A stretch of DNA of 64,000 bases from Paguma larvata (Eukaryota > Chordata > Mammalia > Carnivora > Viverridae): the NCBI GenBank assembly GCA_030068075.1, contig CM057842.1:44292659-44356658 (forward strand). The letters are read 5' to 3'. This document shows, piece by piece, positions 10,976 through 22,328 of the stretch; position 1 is the stretch's first letter; each line of letters begins with the position of its first letter. The translations under genes and the position numbers were made by a program. The notes below the pieces were generated by a model that saw only the letters and a list, made by a program, of their open reading frames with translations, did no database searches and had not been told where the DNA came from.

Positions 10976-12892
10976 CAAACGCTAGGACTCCAATACCCCC
11001 GCGGTGAAGGCGAGACCCGCAGCCTACACTGCAGCATTGCCCGGATTAATTCCAGGTCAATTCTTCTGTTTTAGACATATTCTCCCTCTTCTCCTTCCTA
11101 TCTCTCCCCACTTCTAAACCAGTCACCCGGGGGTTTTGGCTTGCTTAAACAGACATTTAACCCACTCTCTCAATGCATGTCCTACACCTCCCTTTTTAAC
11201 TTCCTATCTCTCTCTATGGAACAATCAGGCCACATAGTGCATCTGGGTAACATCTAACTTCATTTCTCTTTCCTCACATCCTTCCTTACTCTGATTTCTC
11301 TCTTCCTGGATCAAGTTTTCTAATCTCTCTACCTGGTCAAAGTTCAATTTCTTCTTCTCCCCGCACTGTCACTACTCTCTCTACGTATGCTCTGCCATCA
11401 GCAAAGCGCACACCCTATCCTTAACGTGTAGATGGTACATCAGGTCGCATGCCTCCAGAGTGTTGTTCGTTATTCTTTTTTATGATGTGATTTGTTTGTC
11501 TGTATTATTGGTCAGTACGGTTGTGAGTTTGTGTTCCCTGTTTGTCAGTCTGACCCTTTTCCTTTCCAGGAAAACCTAGGAAATAAACCAATACACACCT
11601 AGCCAAAATGACGAAATGGAAGAACTCCCCATTTCTTGTGACAGTGCAAGAAATGATGAAAGGAAATGGCAACAAAAGCAACAATGAACAAATGGGACTA
11701 CATCAAACTAAAAGTTTCTTCACAGTGGGGGAAACCATCAACAAAGTAAAAATGAAACACAGTAAATGGGAGAAGATATTTGCAAATCACATAATCCAAA
11801 AATGGGCTAATATCTACATGTGTATAAAGAACTTACACAACTTAATATCAAAAGAATAATCTGATTTTAAAGCGGGCAGAAGTTCTGAGTAGACATTTTC
11901 CAAAGAAGACATATAGATGGCCAAAAGACATATGAAAAGATGCTCAACATCACTAATCACTTGGAAATGCAAAATCATGATCAAAATCACAATAAGGTAT
12001 CTCACAACTGCCAGAATAACTATTGTTTAAAAGACAAGAAATAATAACCATTAGAGAGGATGTGGAGAAAAGGGAACTCTCATGCACTTTTGGTAGAAAT
12101 GTAAATTGGTTGCAGCCACTATGGAATGTAGCTTTCTCAAAAAATTAAAAATAGTACTACCATGTGACTCAGCAATTATACTTCTGGGTATGTATCCTAA
12201 GAAAATGAAAATACTAATTTAAAAAGATAGATGTATCCCTATGTTTATTGCAGCATTACTTACAACAGCCAAGATGTGGAAATAACCGAAATCACCACGG
12301 AATGATGAATGGATAAAGAAGACATGGTATACACATATATACAGCAGAATATTATTGAGTCATGAAAAAGAATGAAATTTTGCCATTGTAACAATATGGA
12401 GAGACTTTGAGGGTATTATACTAAATTAAATATGTCAGAGATAAACAAATACTGTATGATTTCACTTATATGTGAATCTAAAAAATAAACAAACCAAATG
12501 AACAAACAAAACAAAACTCACACACAGAGAGAATAAAAAGGTGGTTGCCAAAGGGGACAAGAGCTGGAGGGATGAGAAAAACAGGTGAAGGAGACCAAGA
12601 AGTACAAAATTCAAGTTAAAAAATAAGTAAGTCATGGAGATGTAATGCACAGTATGGTGTTTATAATTAATAATAATGTATTGCACATTTGAATATTGCT
12701 AAGAAAATACATCTAAGAGTTCTCATCACCAGAAAAAAACATTTTTTTGTAACTTCGATAAGGACAGATGGTAATGAGACTTGTTCAGATGATTATTTCA
12801 CAATGTATACAAATATAGAATCATTATTTTGTATATCTGAACCTAATATAATGCTATCTGTTAATTTTATTTTAATTTAAAAAAGGAAGAAA

Positions 12893-12976
12893 AAATATTT
12901 CAATCCTATTTCCACTATTAATTTTTCTCAAGAGAAAATATTTTGATCCTATTTCCACTACTCATTTTTCTCAATA
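12893..12976 (+). repeat. Short tandem duplication after the L1 3' end
   Basis: Two copies of a roughly 40-bp unit containing 'atcctatttccacta' and 'atttttctca' lie side by side just downstream of the L1 A-rich end. Confidence 0.7.
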
Positions 12977-13869
12977 TTTTATGGATCTTTCTACTTCTTC
13001 CTGAAAATGGCCCAATTGCTAAAATGGCTCCTGGAATATAAAAGGCAGCAATGAACAGTTATTGAATGATTGAAAAAATAATGGGTCAGACTAAAAGTGA
13101 ATAATTTTTATGATTAAATATTTCTATTTTATGAATTAACATTCAGGGAAAAGAACCAATTTATCAAATATCAAAGGGAGTATGGATTATTTCATGTTTT
13201 TGTCACTTGAAGTAGAAGAAATTATTGGAAACTTTACCTTCTGGTATTAAATGTTTTCTTTCATGTTCTTACTTTTATTTTTTTTCCTTTCACAGACTTC
13301 TTTTTAACACCAAAGTCCTATGTAGATGCTAGAGAGAATCTTTCCATTTCTCATGTTCACCCACATACTCATTCAATAAACATGCATATAAATACTTATG
13401 TATATTAATATATGTACAGAACTCAGCCTTCTGGGATCAAATATGCAAACAAGAATTATTATACATCACAACAATATACGGAGATAGGAGAAAGCAGAAA
13501 TATTTCTGCTTGACAGAGAAAGCAGAAATATTTCCCTGGGAAGACCTATGAATGATACCTATTCCAGAATTCAGTGATGCAGGAAGGATTCGATTCAAGG
13601 AGGCAAAGACATATAAACCAAGTCAAGACACAAAAGATGAGAATGAGTTGCCAATTAAAGAGGGGTAGGACAAATAGTCCAGTGAAAAGAAATAACCCGT
13701 GTGACATTCTAGAAGCACAAGATGGCATGAAATACTCAAGGAAAAGAAATTCTTCTGGCAAGAGGAAGCTATGAGGTCTGTAGGCACATGTCATCAAGGG
13801 CATGTTTGTGTATGTGTGTGTATGGAGAGATAGATGGTAGATAGATATAGATGATATAGATATTAGGTA
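12977..13869. other. No gene; short GATA/GT-rich patch
   Basis: Unrecognised AT-rich DNA. At about 13805-13860 there is a degenerate GT-rich and 'gatagat'-rich simple repeat. No coding block is seen. Confidence 0.5.
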
Positions 13870-14395
13870 TCTCCATATTATGATGATTAATATTACACGT
13901 CAACGTGAATGACTAAGGGATGTCCAGTTGGGTGGTAGAAAGATTACTTCTGGGTGTGTCTCTAAGGTTTTTGTGAAAGAAATTAGGATTTGAATCATTA
14001 GACCGAGTAAGGCAGATGGCCCTTACCAATGCAAGTGGGTATAATCCAAACTGTTGGGGGCCTGAATAGAACAAAAACATGAAACAAGGACAAATTGATT
14101 CTTTCTGCTTGAACTGAGACATTAATCTTCTCCTGCACCAACACATCAGTGCTCCTGATTCTGGGGCTTTTGGATTCAAACAGAGACTTAGACTATCCAT
14201 CCTGTGATTCTCATAGAATCATAGCCTGAATTACACCATTGCCTGGTTCTCCAGCTTACAGACAGTAGATCATGGGACTTCTGGACCTCCAAAACCACAT
14301 CAGCCAATTCCTAGAATAAATCTCCTCCTATACATCTCTCTACCTATATCTCATTGGTTCTGCTTCTTTGTAGAACCATGACCAATACATACATT
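13870..14395 (+). mobile_element. LTR-like old repeat
   Basis: Recognisable phrases of an old mammalian repeat: 'ctaagggatgtccagttggg', 'acttctgggtgtgtctctaa', 'tggttctccagcttacag', 'catgggacttctggacctcc', 'agaataaatctcctcctata', and the end 'gaaccatgaccaatacat'. The AATAAA near 14314 and the overall layout fit an LTR on the plus strand. I do not name the family. Confidence 0.5.
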
Positions 14396-14434
14396 TTTAT
14401 ATTAGAGATTTAAGCAGAAGAGTAACACTGATTG

Positions 14435-14880
14435 AATATGTATTTTAGAAAGATCACTCTCACAGTGAACAAATCTGAAAAGAGTAACACTAGAAGCAGA
14501 GAAATCCGACAGAAAGTAGCTATAGTAATCCACTTGAGAAACTCAGTAGCCTGGACCAGGACAACAATAGGAAAGACAGAATAGTAAAAAACAAAAACAA
14601 AAACAAAATGTAGCAGGGAAAATCAACATGACTTGAACACCAACCAGATGTGGGAGGATAAAGGAGATGGAGAAATCAAGGATGACACCCATTTTTTTTT
14701 TTTTGCCTGAGCAAATTGTTTGATAGTGGTACTATTCATTGTACTATGGAAGATTAACAAATTCTGGAAAGAAAGGACAAGGGCAGTTGTGAATTCCATA
14801 AGTCTGAGGCATCTGTTCAAGGAAAGTAATAACAGACTACACTAGAGATGCAGATTTGGGAGGTATCAGCATATTGCAGG
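14435..14880 (+). repeat. Old interspersed repeat, L2-like
   Basis: Resembles the same repeat class as 40-540: 'agaaagatcactctcacagt', 'agcctggaccaggacaaca', 'atcaaggatgacacccat', 'gcctgagcaaattgtttgat'. Strongly diverged, with an internal T-run at 14692-14704. Confidence 0.4.
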
Positions 14881-15118
14881 TAAGATCACTCAGGAAGAGT
14901 GTGCTAAGAAAGAAAAAAATACAGCCCAGGAAAAACCTCTCAGGGATAATCAATCAGTAAATGGCTAAATTAACTATTATACAACTCTGTAGAAACGATG
15001 TGAGTCCTAAAATGATAATTAGGAAAAATGCTTTATAATATTCTCTTGCATACGTCGTGTCCTCATGTTTCTTATGAAAATGAAAGGTTGGGACAAGAAG
15101 CAAGTGAGGTTACCTGCT

Positions 15119-17150
15119 GATTTTTTTTTTGCCAGTTTACTGTAGCACTTAATTTTCCTCACACAATGACATGTTGCTGAGAGCCTACTGTTCTCACATG
15201 ACAGTAGAAAACCAAAATTGTTGTCATCTCTTAAACATTTGAGAATTGTGTACAAAACCCTTACATATATTAAGAGGATGAATAAATTTATAGGTGTAAA
15301 TGCAAACTGTTTTCCAACACAAGGCAATAACAACCGACATTGTTCCAGTAGGAAACACTGGATAAGAAAGGAAAGTGGATCCTAAGGTTCAGACCTTCCT
15401 AATTCTGTCAGACCAGCAAGACAAAGAAATTTCTACTGGTTCAAAAATCTTGTCGGCCTCTAGAGAAATCCTGCAATAGGCAGCTCTCACACATTAATAC
15501 CCAACTCAGATTAAGAACCTTAGGGAGGATGCTCATCAAACCAATGGGTTTCTCTTCCATAAACATGTTCTTTCCTCAGCCATGAAATCACTAAGCCACA
15601 TGGACAAGGGGTTTATTTTTTTTAATGTTTTTACTTTATTTTCGAGAGAGGGAGAGAAACAGAGCACAGATGGGAGATGGGTAGAGAGAGGGAGACACAG
15701 AATCCCAAGCAGGCTCAGGCTCCGAGCTGTGAGCACAGAACCTGATGCAGCACTCGAACTCACAAACTGTGAGATCATGACCTGAGCCCAAGCCAGACGC
15801 TTAACCAACTGAGCCACCCAGACACCCCCCAAGGGGTTTAAATCAAGGGTATGTACAAGGAATTAAGCACATACCAAGACAAAAGTTAATTTGAATACAA
15901 AGCAAAAATAAGCAACAATCTTCCATCCAGGGCTGACATCAGATATAACCTTCAAGGACAAATGTCTTTTCAAAGGCTTATGAGGCTCCATGAGGTATAC
16001 ACATTTGCCAGGGTAAATTTATACTTAGGAATTAACTCATGCAGCAAATGCTACCTATCTACTTGCAGGGCTTTTGGGAGCATCTGCAGTGGGCAATGGA
16101 GGGGCCCAACTCATCATATTCCTATTTGCTGATCCACATCTGCTTAAAGATGAACAGAGAGGCCAGGATAGAGCCCCTGATCCACACAAAGTATTTGCAT
16201 TCAGGAAGAGCAATGACCTTGATCTTCATCATGCTGGGCTCCAGGGTTGTGATCTCTTCCTGCATTCTGTCCAAGATGCCTGGATATATGGTGGCCCCAC
16301 CATTCAGTACTGTGTTAGAATAGAGGTCCTTCCAGATGTCCATGTCACGCTTCATGATGGAGTGGAAGGTGATCTCGTGGGTACCATAGGACTCCATAAC
16401 CAGAAAGGAGAGTTGGGAAAGTGCCACAGGGCAGCGGTTGCCCATGGTGATCAGCTGACTGTCATGCAGCTCATAGCTCTTCCCAGGGAGGAGCAGGACA
16501 CCACAATGGCCATTTCCAGCTCAAAGAACAGGTTGACCTAGCAGAGCTTCTCAGTGATATCACACATGATTCCTCACTCTCCTGTGGTGGTGAAACTGTA
16601 GCCACTCTCTGTGAATATCTTCAAGAGGTAGTCCATCAGATTCCAGCCAGTCAGGTCCAGACACAGATGGCATGGGGCAGGGAGCACCCCACAGAGATGG
16701 GCATAGTGTGGGTGACCCTGTTCCCAGAGTCATGACAATACCAGTGGTGGAAGTGTTGGAGTGCTCCTTGGAGGCCATGTGCAGTTCATTGTAGAAGGTG
16801 TGGTACCAGATCTTCTCCATATCCCCCCTGTTGGTGACGATGCCAGGCTCAAAAGGGTACTTGAGGACAGGATGCTCCGCGTGCTCTGGCCTCTGTTGCC
16901 CACATAGGAGTCCTTTTGGCTCATGCCCACCATGACGCCCTGGGAAGTGGAGGGTTCCTGACAATAGATGGGAACAAGGTGGCGGGGGCGGGGCATATCA
17001 TCCCCAGCAAGGCCCACCTTGCACACACCAGAGCCATCACCACTGATGAGTGCAGGGATCTCCTCTCCCAGTGGGATAGGTGGAGGTGGCAGCAGTGGCT
17101 GTGAAAATGAGCGGTGGGAGGACAAGGAGCCGGGGGGGGGGACTACAGTA
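15119..17150 (-). pseudogene. ACTG1 (pseudogene): Processed pseudogene of cytoplasmic gamma-actin
   Basis: Read on the minus strand, an actin coding sequence runs from about 17071 to 16071 with no introns. The start codon is changed to CTG (17069-17071) and is followed by codons giving E-E-I, which favours gamma over beta actin. Preserved blocks include '[15 protein letters not shown]', '[14 protein letters not shown]', 'TTGIVM', 'STMKIK'-like and 'GSILASL' with 'QMWISK'. About 45 codons are missing after the 'KEH' near residue 101, and later frameshifts and stops break the frame. The 3' UTR continues from 16070 to about 15132 and resembles the ACTG1 3' UTR ('tagcatttgctgcatgagtt', 'tttggttttctactgtcatg'). 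It ends in a poly(A), seen as a plus-strand T-run at 15121-15130. A SINE at 15616-15829 interrupts the 3' UTR. A decayed target duplication beginning 'aagtgag' is possible at about 15102 and 17150. The 5' limit is approximate. Confidence 0.9.
15616..15829 (-). mobile_element. CanSINE inside the actin pseudogene 3' UTR
   Basis: On the plus strand it reads T-run, 'gagagagggagagaaacaga', 'gatcatgacctgagcc' and ends 'tgagccacccagacaccccc'. The 11-bp duplication caaggggttta flanks it at 15605-15615 and 15830-15840. The pseudogene 3' UTR resumes on both sides. Confidence 0.93.
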
Positions 17151-17560
17151 AGTGAGATCATCCAATTTTTTTTAATGTGTAAGCATCTCAGATCTTTTCC
17201 AATTGACACTGCTAGAGACTAAGAGTGCTATCTCCCTCCCTTCTTTTAACTAAATGCTGCCCTGAATTACTGCATCCTTCCCCTACTACCACCATGCCAA
17301 ATTTTTCTTAACACAATATTCCTAGAACTTCTCAAATGTACGAGTCTGCAGGAAAAATGTGCGATAAAGAAACATATTAAATGACACAAAGAGCATATGA
17401 TCATACAAATTCAGAAAGTGAGTCAAATGGTTGTTTCTATATAAAGAAGTGGCATTTTAAAAGAAAGGGAACATGAACTATATAGATTATAAGACCCGTA
17501 AGAACCACGCCAACCAAATGCAATGTATGGATCTCACCTGAGACCTGATTTAAACAAACC
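17151..17560. other. No gene or recognised repeat
   Basis: AT-rich DNA between the actin pseudogene and L1 fragments. Nothing identifiable. Confidence 0.5.
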
Positions 17561-17561
17561 A

Positions 17562-18035
17562 ACTGTCAAGGTGTTTTAGACTTACAGAAAAGTTGCCAAG
17601 GTACAAAGAATTGCTTCCCTTAGATTCCCCAAATGTTAACATTTCACTATATTTACTTAAGCGTTTTACACATTCATTGTTTGAAGGTAAGATGCAAACG
17701 AATGCTCCTTTACCCTTATACTACATTGTGTATTCTCTACAGATAAGGACATTCTCACACATAATCCCAGCACAATTATCAAAATCTGGAAATTAACACC
17801 AATTAACATTTACCACAGACCTCATTCAAATTGTGCCATTTGTCCCATGATATCTTTTATAGAAAAAGAAAATATATTTTTTTCTTGAACCAGAATCCAA
17901 ACCAGGATTATATGCTGTAGTATCTCTGTAGTTTTCTTTAATCTAGAATAGTATTTCAGTGTTTGTTCCTGATGACCTTGACTTTTGAAGAATAAATGCT
18001 AGTTATTTTGCAGACTGTCCCTCAACTTGGGTTTG
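17562..18035 (-). mobile_element. LINE-1 (L1M type) 3' UTR fragment
   Basis: Plus-strand phrases 'agacttacagaaaagttgcc', 'attaacaccaattaacattt', 'gatgaccttgacttttgaag' and 'gtccctcaacttgggtttg' match the reverse complement of an old L1M 3' region. No tail or target duplication is apparent. Confidence 0.6.
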
Positions 18036-18432
18036 ATTAATGTTTCTTTGTTATATTCATGTTAACACCATGACTATTAATCTTTGAGGTGGCTTTCATC
18101 ACAGTGGTGAAGTACTGAGAAGGAAAGCCAAACACATCACTAACCCAAGGTGTATAATAGATTATATTTAAGATACCAGAATATAGTTTAAAAGCTACAA
18201 AGTAAACTACTAGTAAAACCATATACCAACAAAATTAGCGGAGGGTGGGGAATAATAAATGAGCTGAATTATTCATCTTTCTTAGCACAGCATCAAGAGA
18301 AACTTCCCAAAGTTGAAAAATCAAGAGTTAGAGATAAAAGCATCTTAAAACTACCAGAATAACTAAAAAGAGAAATGAGAAATGGCCAAAGATTATTTTT
18401 TTCTAATGAATGGGCCTGTAGAAAGAGGTGCC

Positions 18433-19805
18433 TGGGATGAAGGAGCTTTTTTTTATTAGACAAACTCTATCTTCTAGAGTAGTTTTAGGTTGACAGCAAA
18501 ACGGAGTAGAAAGTACAAAGAGTTCCATATATGCCCTGACTATATACTCCATGCAACGGAGCATCCCTGTACCAGAGTGATACATTTGTAACAGATGAAC
18601 CAATACTGACATATCATTATCACCTAAAGTCCAGAGTTTAAATAGAGCTCACTCTTGGTGTTTTAAATTCTATGGGTTTGGACAAACATATAATGACATG
18701 TATCCACCATTATATCATACAGAATAGTTTCTTCACTGCCCTAAAAACTCTATGCTCTGCCTATTCATTCCTCCCTTCATTCCCATCTGCTGGCAACCAT
18801 TGATCCTTTTACTCTCTCCATAGTTTCACCTTTTCTAGAATGTCATGTAGTTGGAATCATCTAGTATGTAACCTTTCAGATTGGCTTCTTTCACTCAGCT
18901 AAGCATTCAAAGTTCCTATGTTTCTTTTCAGAGCTTGACAGCTCATTTACTTTTAGTGTTGAATAACATTCCATTGTCTGGATATACCACAATTATCAAT
19001 TCACCCACTGAAAGTGAATTCACATACTGTTGGCTTCCAAGTTTTGGCTATTATAAATAGAACTATTATAAATATCCATGTGCAGAGTTTTGTGTCCATG
19101 GGTTTTCAACTCTTCTGGGGAAGTACCAAGGAGTACAATTGCTGGGTCATATAGTAAGAGTATGTCTTACTACTCTTACTAAGAAAATAACAAATTTGTA
19201 AGAAAATGACAAATTGTCTTCCAAAGTGGCTGAACATTTTGTATTCTCACCAGCAAAGAAAGAGAGTCCCTGCTGTTCTGCATCCTGACCAGGATTTGGT
19301 ATTGTCAGCGTTTCGGATTTTTGCCATGCTAATGGTGGTATCTCGGTTTCAATTTACTGTTCCCTAAAGACATATTATGTCACGCATCTTTTCATATGCT
19401 TATCTGCCAACTATAAGTCTTCTTTGGTAAGGTGTCTGTTCAGATCTTCTGCCCATTTTTAAAGCAGATTCTTCATTCTCTTATTGCTGAGTTTTAAAAA
19501 TTCTTTGAATATTTTGAATTTAACAGTCCTTTATCATAAATGTTCTTTGCAAATATTTCCTCCCAATCTGTGGCCTGTCTTCTCGTTCTCTTGACAGTGA
19601 CTTTGTAAAGCAAAAATGTTTTAATTTTAACGTAGTCAAAATTATCACTTATTTCTTTAAGGGACTGTACCTTTCATGTTGCATTTGTAAAGTCATTGCC
19701 AAACCTCAGGTCATCTAGATTTTTCTCTTACGTCATCTCCCAGAGTTTCATAGTTTTGCATTTATATGTAGGTCTCTGGCCCATTTTGAGTTCATTTGTA
19801 TAAAG
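18433..19805 (-). mobile_element. LINE-1 (L1M type) ORF2 end and 3' UTR
   Basis: The reverse complement gives the ORF2 C-terminal region ('ctagatgacctgaggtttgg' read from 19715 leftwards) and then a long L1M 3' UTR. Plus-strand phrases include 'ctgctggcaaccattgatcc', 'gaatcatctagtatgtaacc', 'acattccattgtctggatat' and 'attgctgggtcatatagtaa'. Non-functional. Confidence 0.8.
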
Positions 19806-19889
19806 ATTTAAAAAAAAAGGCTTTTAATTTTTATTTTGAACTCTTTGGTACTATTTTATTATTGTTCCCAATATTATATTTTAATTTTA

Positions 19890-20210
19890 GAAAAATGATG
19901 ACTTTTTTCATTATTGCCCAGAATCTGATGATTCAACTTCTAAGCAATTATCCTCAGAAGATAATCAGAGGTTTGGAGAAAGATGTTCATCCAACACCAT
20001 TTATGATAATGAGATATTAGAAACAACGTTAAGTATTAAAAAATTGCAAGGATGGTCATATAATTACACTCAAATAACAGAATGTTATAAATCTATTTGA
20101 AATAGTACTTTTAAATAATTTTTACTTTCCTGAAAGGGGTTATACTAAATGTTATCATTAGAATATGAAATATGGATTATTTATACTTATTCTTTATAGT
20201 TTTTTATATG
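19890..20210 (+). mobile_element. LINE-1 (L1M type) 3' fragment, opposite orientation
   Basis: 'gattcaacttctaagcaatt', 'cctcagaagataatcagag', 'aaagatgttcatccaacacc' and 'ataatgagatattagaaaca' follow the order seen in old L1M 3' ends on the plus strand. It lies directly beside the minus-strand L1 at 18433-19805. Confidence 0.5.
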
Positions 20211-20699
20211 ATGTGTCTTAGTTTTATCATCAGAAAAGAATAAGATATTCCTAAAGGCCCTCAAAATGAGATTTACAGTGACAAATATTCAGAACACTGG
20301 ACCAAAATAAAGATACAATGTTTTTTCCCATTGTTATCATGTAATAGATTTAAGTATCCAAACACAGAAGTATCCAATGTAGAAGTCAGTGGAAAGTAAT
20401 TAGTAGAGTTTGGTTTATTAAGGAGAAAATTTAAATAATTAGAAGGGAGCATGGGGACCAGAAGTATAAAATGAAAGAATTATAATCAGGAACCAGAAAG
20501 GGTCTTCAGGTATCTCTGTGTAACATAGTATCTCAACAGATCTCAAAAGATATTCAACTTCGGTAACTTATGATATAAACTACATCCAGCCTACTCTAAT
20601 ATCTGTCATTTACCTTTATTGTGGGCAAGGGGCTACCAAACGAAATTCAGTGATTCCTTGTTACCAAACAATAAATCCACTTAGAGAAGAAAAAGCTTG
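20211..20699. other. No gene or recognised repeat
   Basis: AT-rich sequence with no coding or repeat signal that I can name. Confidence 0.5.
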
Positions 20700-20930
20700 G
20701 CACTGGTAGGCTAGGTTATGGACTGAAGTCTAAGGAGCAAGTTTAAGTCCCAGCTTACCTGCTTACTTAGGGCATGATTTGGGTAGGTTGCATAACCAAC
20801 ATGGGACAGTTACCTCATTTGTTAATTATACCAGCTCTGTCTCTACAGTACAGCTATCACAATGACCAAATGGGATCATATGAATGAAAGCTAAGAAGTG
20901 TTAAACAAACAAAGCATTTTATAATAAAAT
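20700..20930 (+). repeat. MIR SINE (ancient)
   Basis: Forward MIR order: 'gcaagtttaagtcccagctt', 'gcatgatttgggtaggttgc', 'cagttacctcatttgttaat', then 'caaatgggatcatatgaatg'. Well decayed. Confidence 0.6.
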
Positions 20931-21179
20931 AATTCTCACCCTATCAATAATTGTTTGCCCTCCAATACCAATTCAGAAGATAAGAAATTAAATCCCTGGT
21001 TGAAAGGGCAATTGACAGACCGATCTGGCTGCTGTCCCATGTGTAGTGCAACTGAATCTGGATCCAAAAGGCAGGTTGACAAAGGACCTTCTTTGGCTGA
21101 AGTTTATGTGTAGCTGTGCTTCCAAGATGGGCTACCAAACAAGGTCTCAAATGTACCACTAGCCACTCATAATGTTTTG

Positions 21180-21740
21180 CTTGATCTAGATCATTCATTT
21201 ATTCATTGAGAGCAGATTATGTGCCAGGCACTAGAAACAATGAATCAGACAAAGCCCTGCCCACTTGGAGCTCATACATATGGAGAAGTGAATATTACTC
21301 ACAGAATCACATATCAATGTATCATAAAAACTGTGAAAGAAAGTTCTCTAAAGAAAACATATTTAGTTGGAGGGACCGACGTGGATTGAGGAGTTCAGAG
21401 ACATCACCCTGAGCTGAGATGTGAGGTGGCTCAGTGGGGAGACAAGAGTCAGAGGATCAAGTAGACGAATCAGCATTAGTAAATCTCCTGTGGTCCAAGA
21501 CAGTGATATTCAAGAAACTAAAAAGGGACAGTATGTCCAGAGGACAGAGAGTAAAAATGAATGAAGTGTAAGATGAGAGTAAACAGGTAGGCTATGTTAA
21601 AGATTTCTGCTTTTATTCTGAGAGCAATGAGAGCCGCTGAAGGCTACTAAGCAGAGAAGTGACAGAATCCATTTTGTGTTTTGAAAGACTGCTCTGACCA
21701 GGATATGTATATGAGATGTACATACAAGTTTTTTTGACAC
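21180..21740 (+). repeat. Old interspersed repeat, L2-like
   Basis: Starts with 'cattcatttattcattgaga' and 'attatgtgccaggcactaga', the reverse complement of an L2 3' end. It continues into the same class of sequence as 40-540 ('gagaagtgacagaatccatt', 'gactgctctgaccaggat'). Strand is given for the motif as read here; the family is uncertain. Confidence 0.45.
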
Positions 21741-22091
21741 ACAGTGTTACATACAGGGTCCTACAGTTGAAAATTTTCTATTTAAGTTCTAACTTCAAAA
21801 GACCTCTGTATTTCCTTGACCCTATTTCTACAAAACAATATTGATGAGCACACACAAGAGATTCTTGATGATTCTTAACTTGATCAATACTGCCTAGAAG
21901 GAATTAATAAAATGTAATGAGTTTTTAGCTTCATGATTCTCATCCTTTTCCAACATGGTATACCAGCAGGTTTTGGTTAACAAAAAGAAAGAAACGGATT
22001 AAAAGGGGCAGCGGGGCCCAAGTCTGAAAAAAACTGGAAAATTCTAGCAAGCACTGTGAGTTTAAACATCAACATCTAAAGCGGAGTTCTT

Positions 22092-22312
22092 TTTTTTTTT
22101 TTTTTTTAACGTTTTTATTTTATTTTTGAGAGACATAGAGACAGAGCGTGAGCAAGGGAAGGGCAGAGAGAGAGGGAGACACAGAATCTGAAGCAGGTTC
22201 CAGGCTCTGAGCCGTCAGCACAAAGCCTGACGTGAGGCTCGAACTCACAGACCGTGAGATCATGACCTGAGCCGAAGTCGGCCGCCCAACCGACTGAGCC
22301 ACCCATGCGCCC
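22092..22312 (-). mobile_element. CanSINE, young-looking copy
   Basis: Long T-run (the A-tail), 'aacgtttttattttattttt', 'ccaggctctgagccgtcagc', 'gatcatgacctgagccgaag', ending 'tgagccacccatgcgcccc'. A duplication of 15-16 bp, ctaaagcggagttctt, flanks it at 22076-22091 and 22313-22328. The long tail, perfect duplication and retained CpG sites suggest a recent insertion. Confidence 0.95.
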
Positions 22313-22328
22313 CTAAAGCGGAGTTCTT

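Larger units (their letters stand above)
10177..11661 (+). mobile_element. Younger LINE-1 5' end only (5' UTR + ORF1 start), tailless insertion
   Basis: Begins exactly at a canonical L1 5' end, 'gggaggggccaacatggcgg', runs through a CpG-rich 5' UTR and stops about 50 bp into ORF1. The ORF1 start near 11608 reads MTKWKNSP, matching carnivore L1 ORF1 starts (MTKRKNSP type). There is no A-tail. A 14-bp duplication, ggaaatggcaacaa, flanks it at 10163-10176 and 11662-11675, and removing one copy restores the older L1. Ordinary L1 insertions lose the 5' end; this one keeps it and lacks the 3' end. Confidence 0.85.
8835..12890 (+). mobile_element. LINE-1 (L1MA/MB-like) ORF2 3' part and 3' UTR, split by a younger L1
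   Basis: The left part carries decayed reverse-transcriptase sequence: 'gtgggatttatgccaggga', equivalent to the conserved GFIPGMQGW region, and 'atgcccactctcacca', equivalent to CPLSPL. ORF2 C-terminal sequence follows to 10176. After the insertion at 10177-11661 the same element continues at 11676 and runs through the 3' UTR to an A-rich end near 12890. Phrases such as 'gcagcattacttacaacagc' and 'gtatgatttcacttatatg' mark the 3' part. The endonuclease and 5' part of ORF2 are missing. Many stops; non-functional. Confidence 0.88.

Noticed and set aside
16122..16964. Actin reading frames on the minus strand as a working actin gene
   Set aside because: The start codon is lost, about 45 codons are deleted, several frameshifts and stops are present, and the copy is intronless with an A-tail. 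It is a processed pseudogene.
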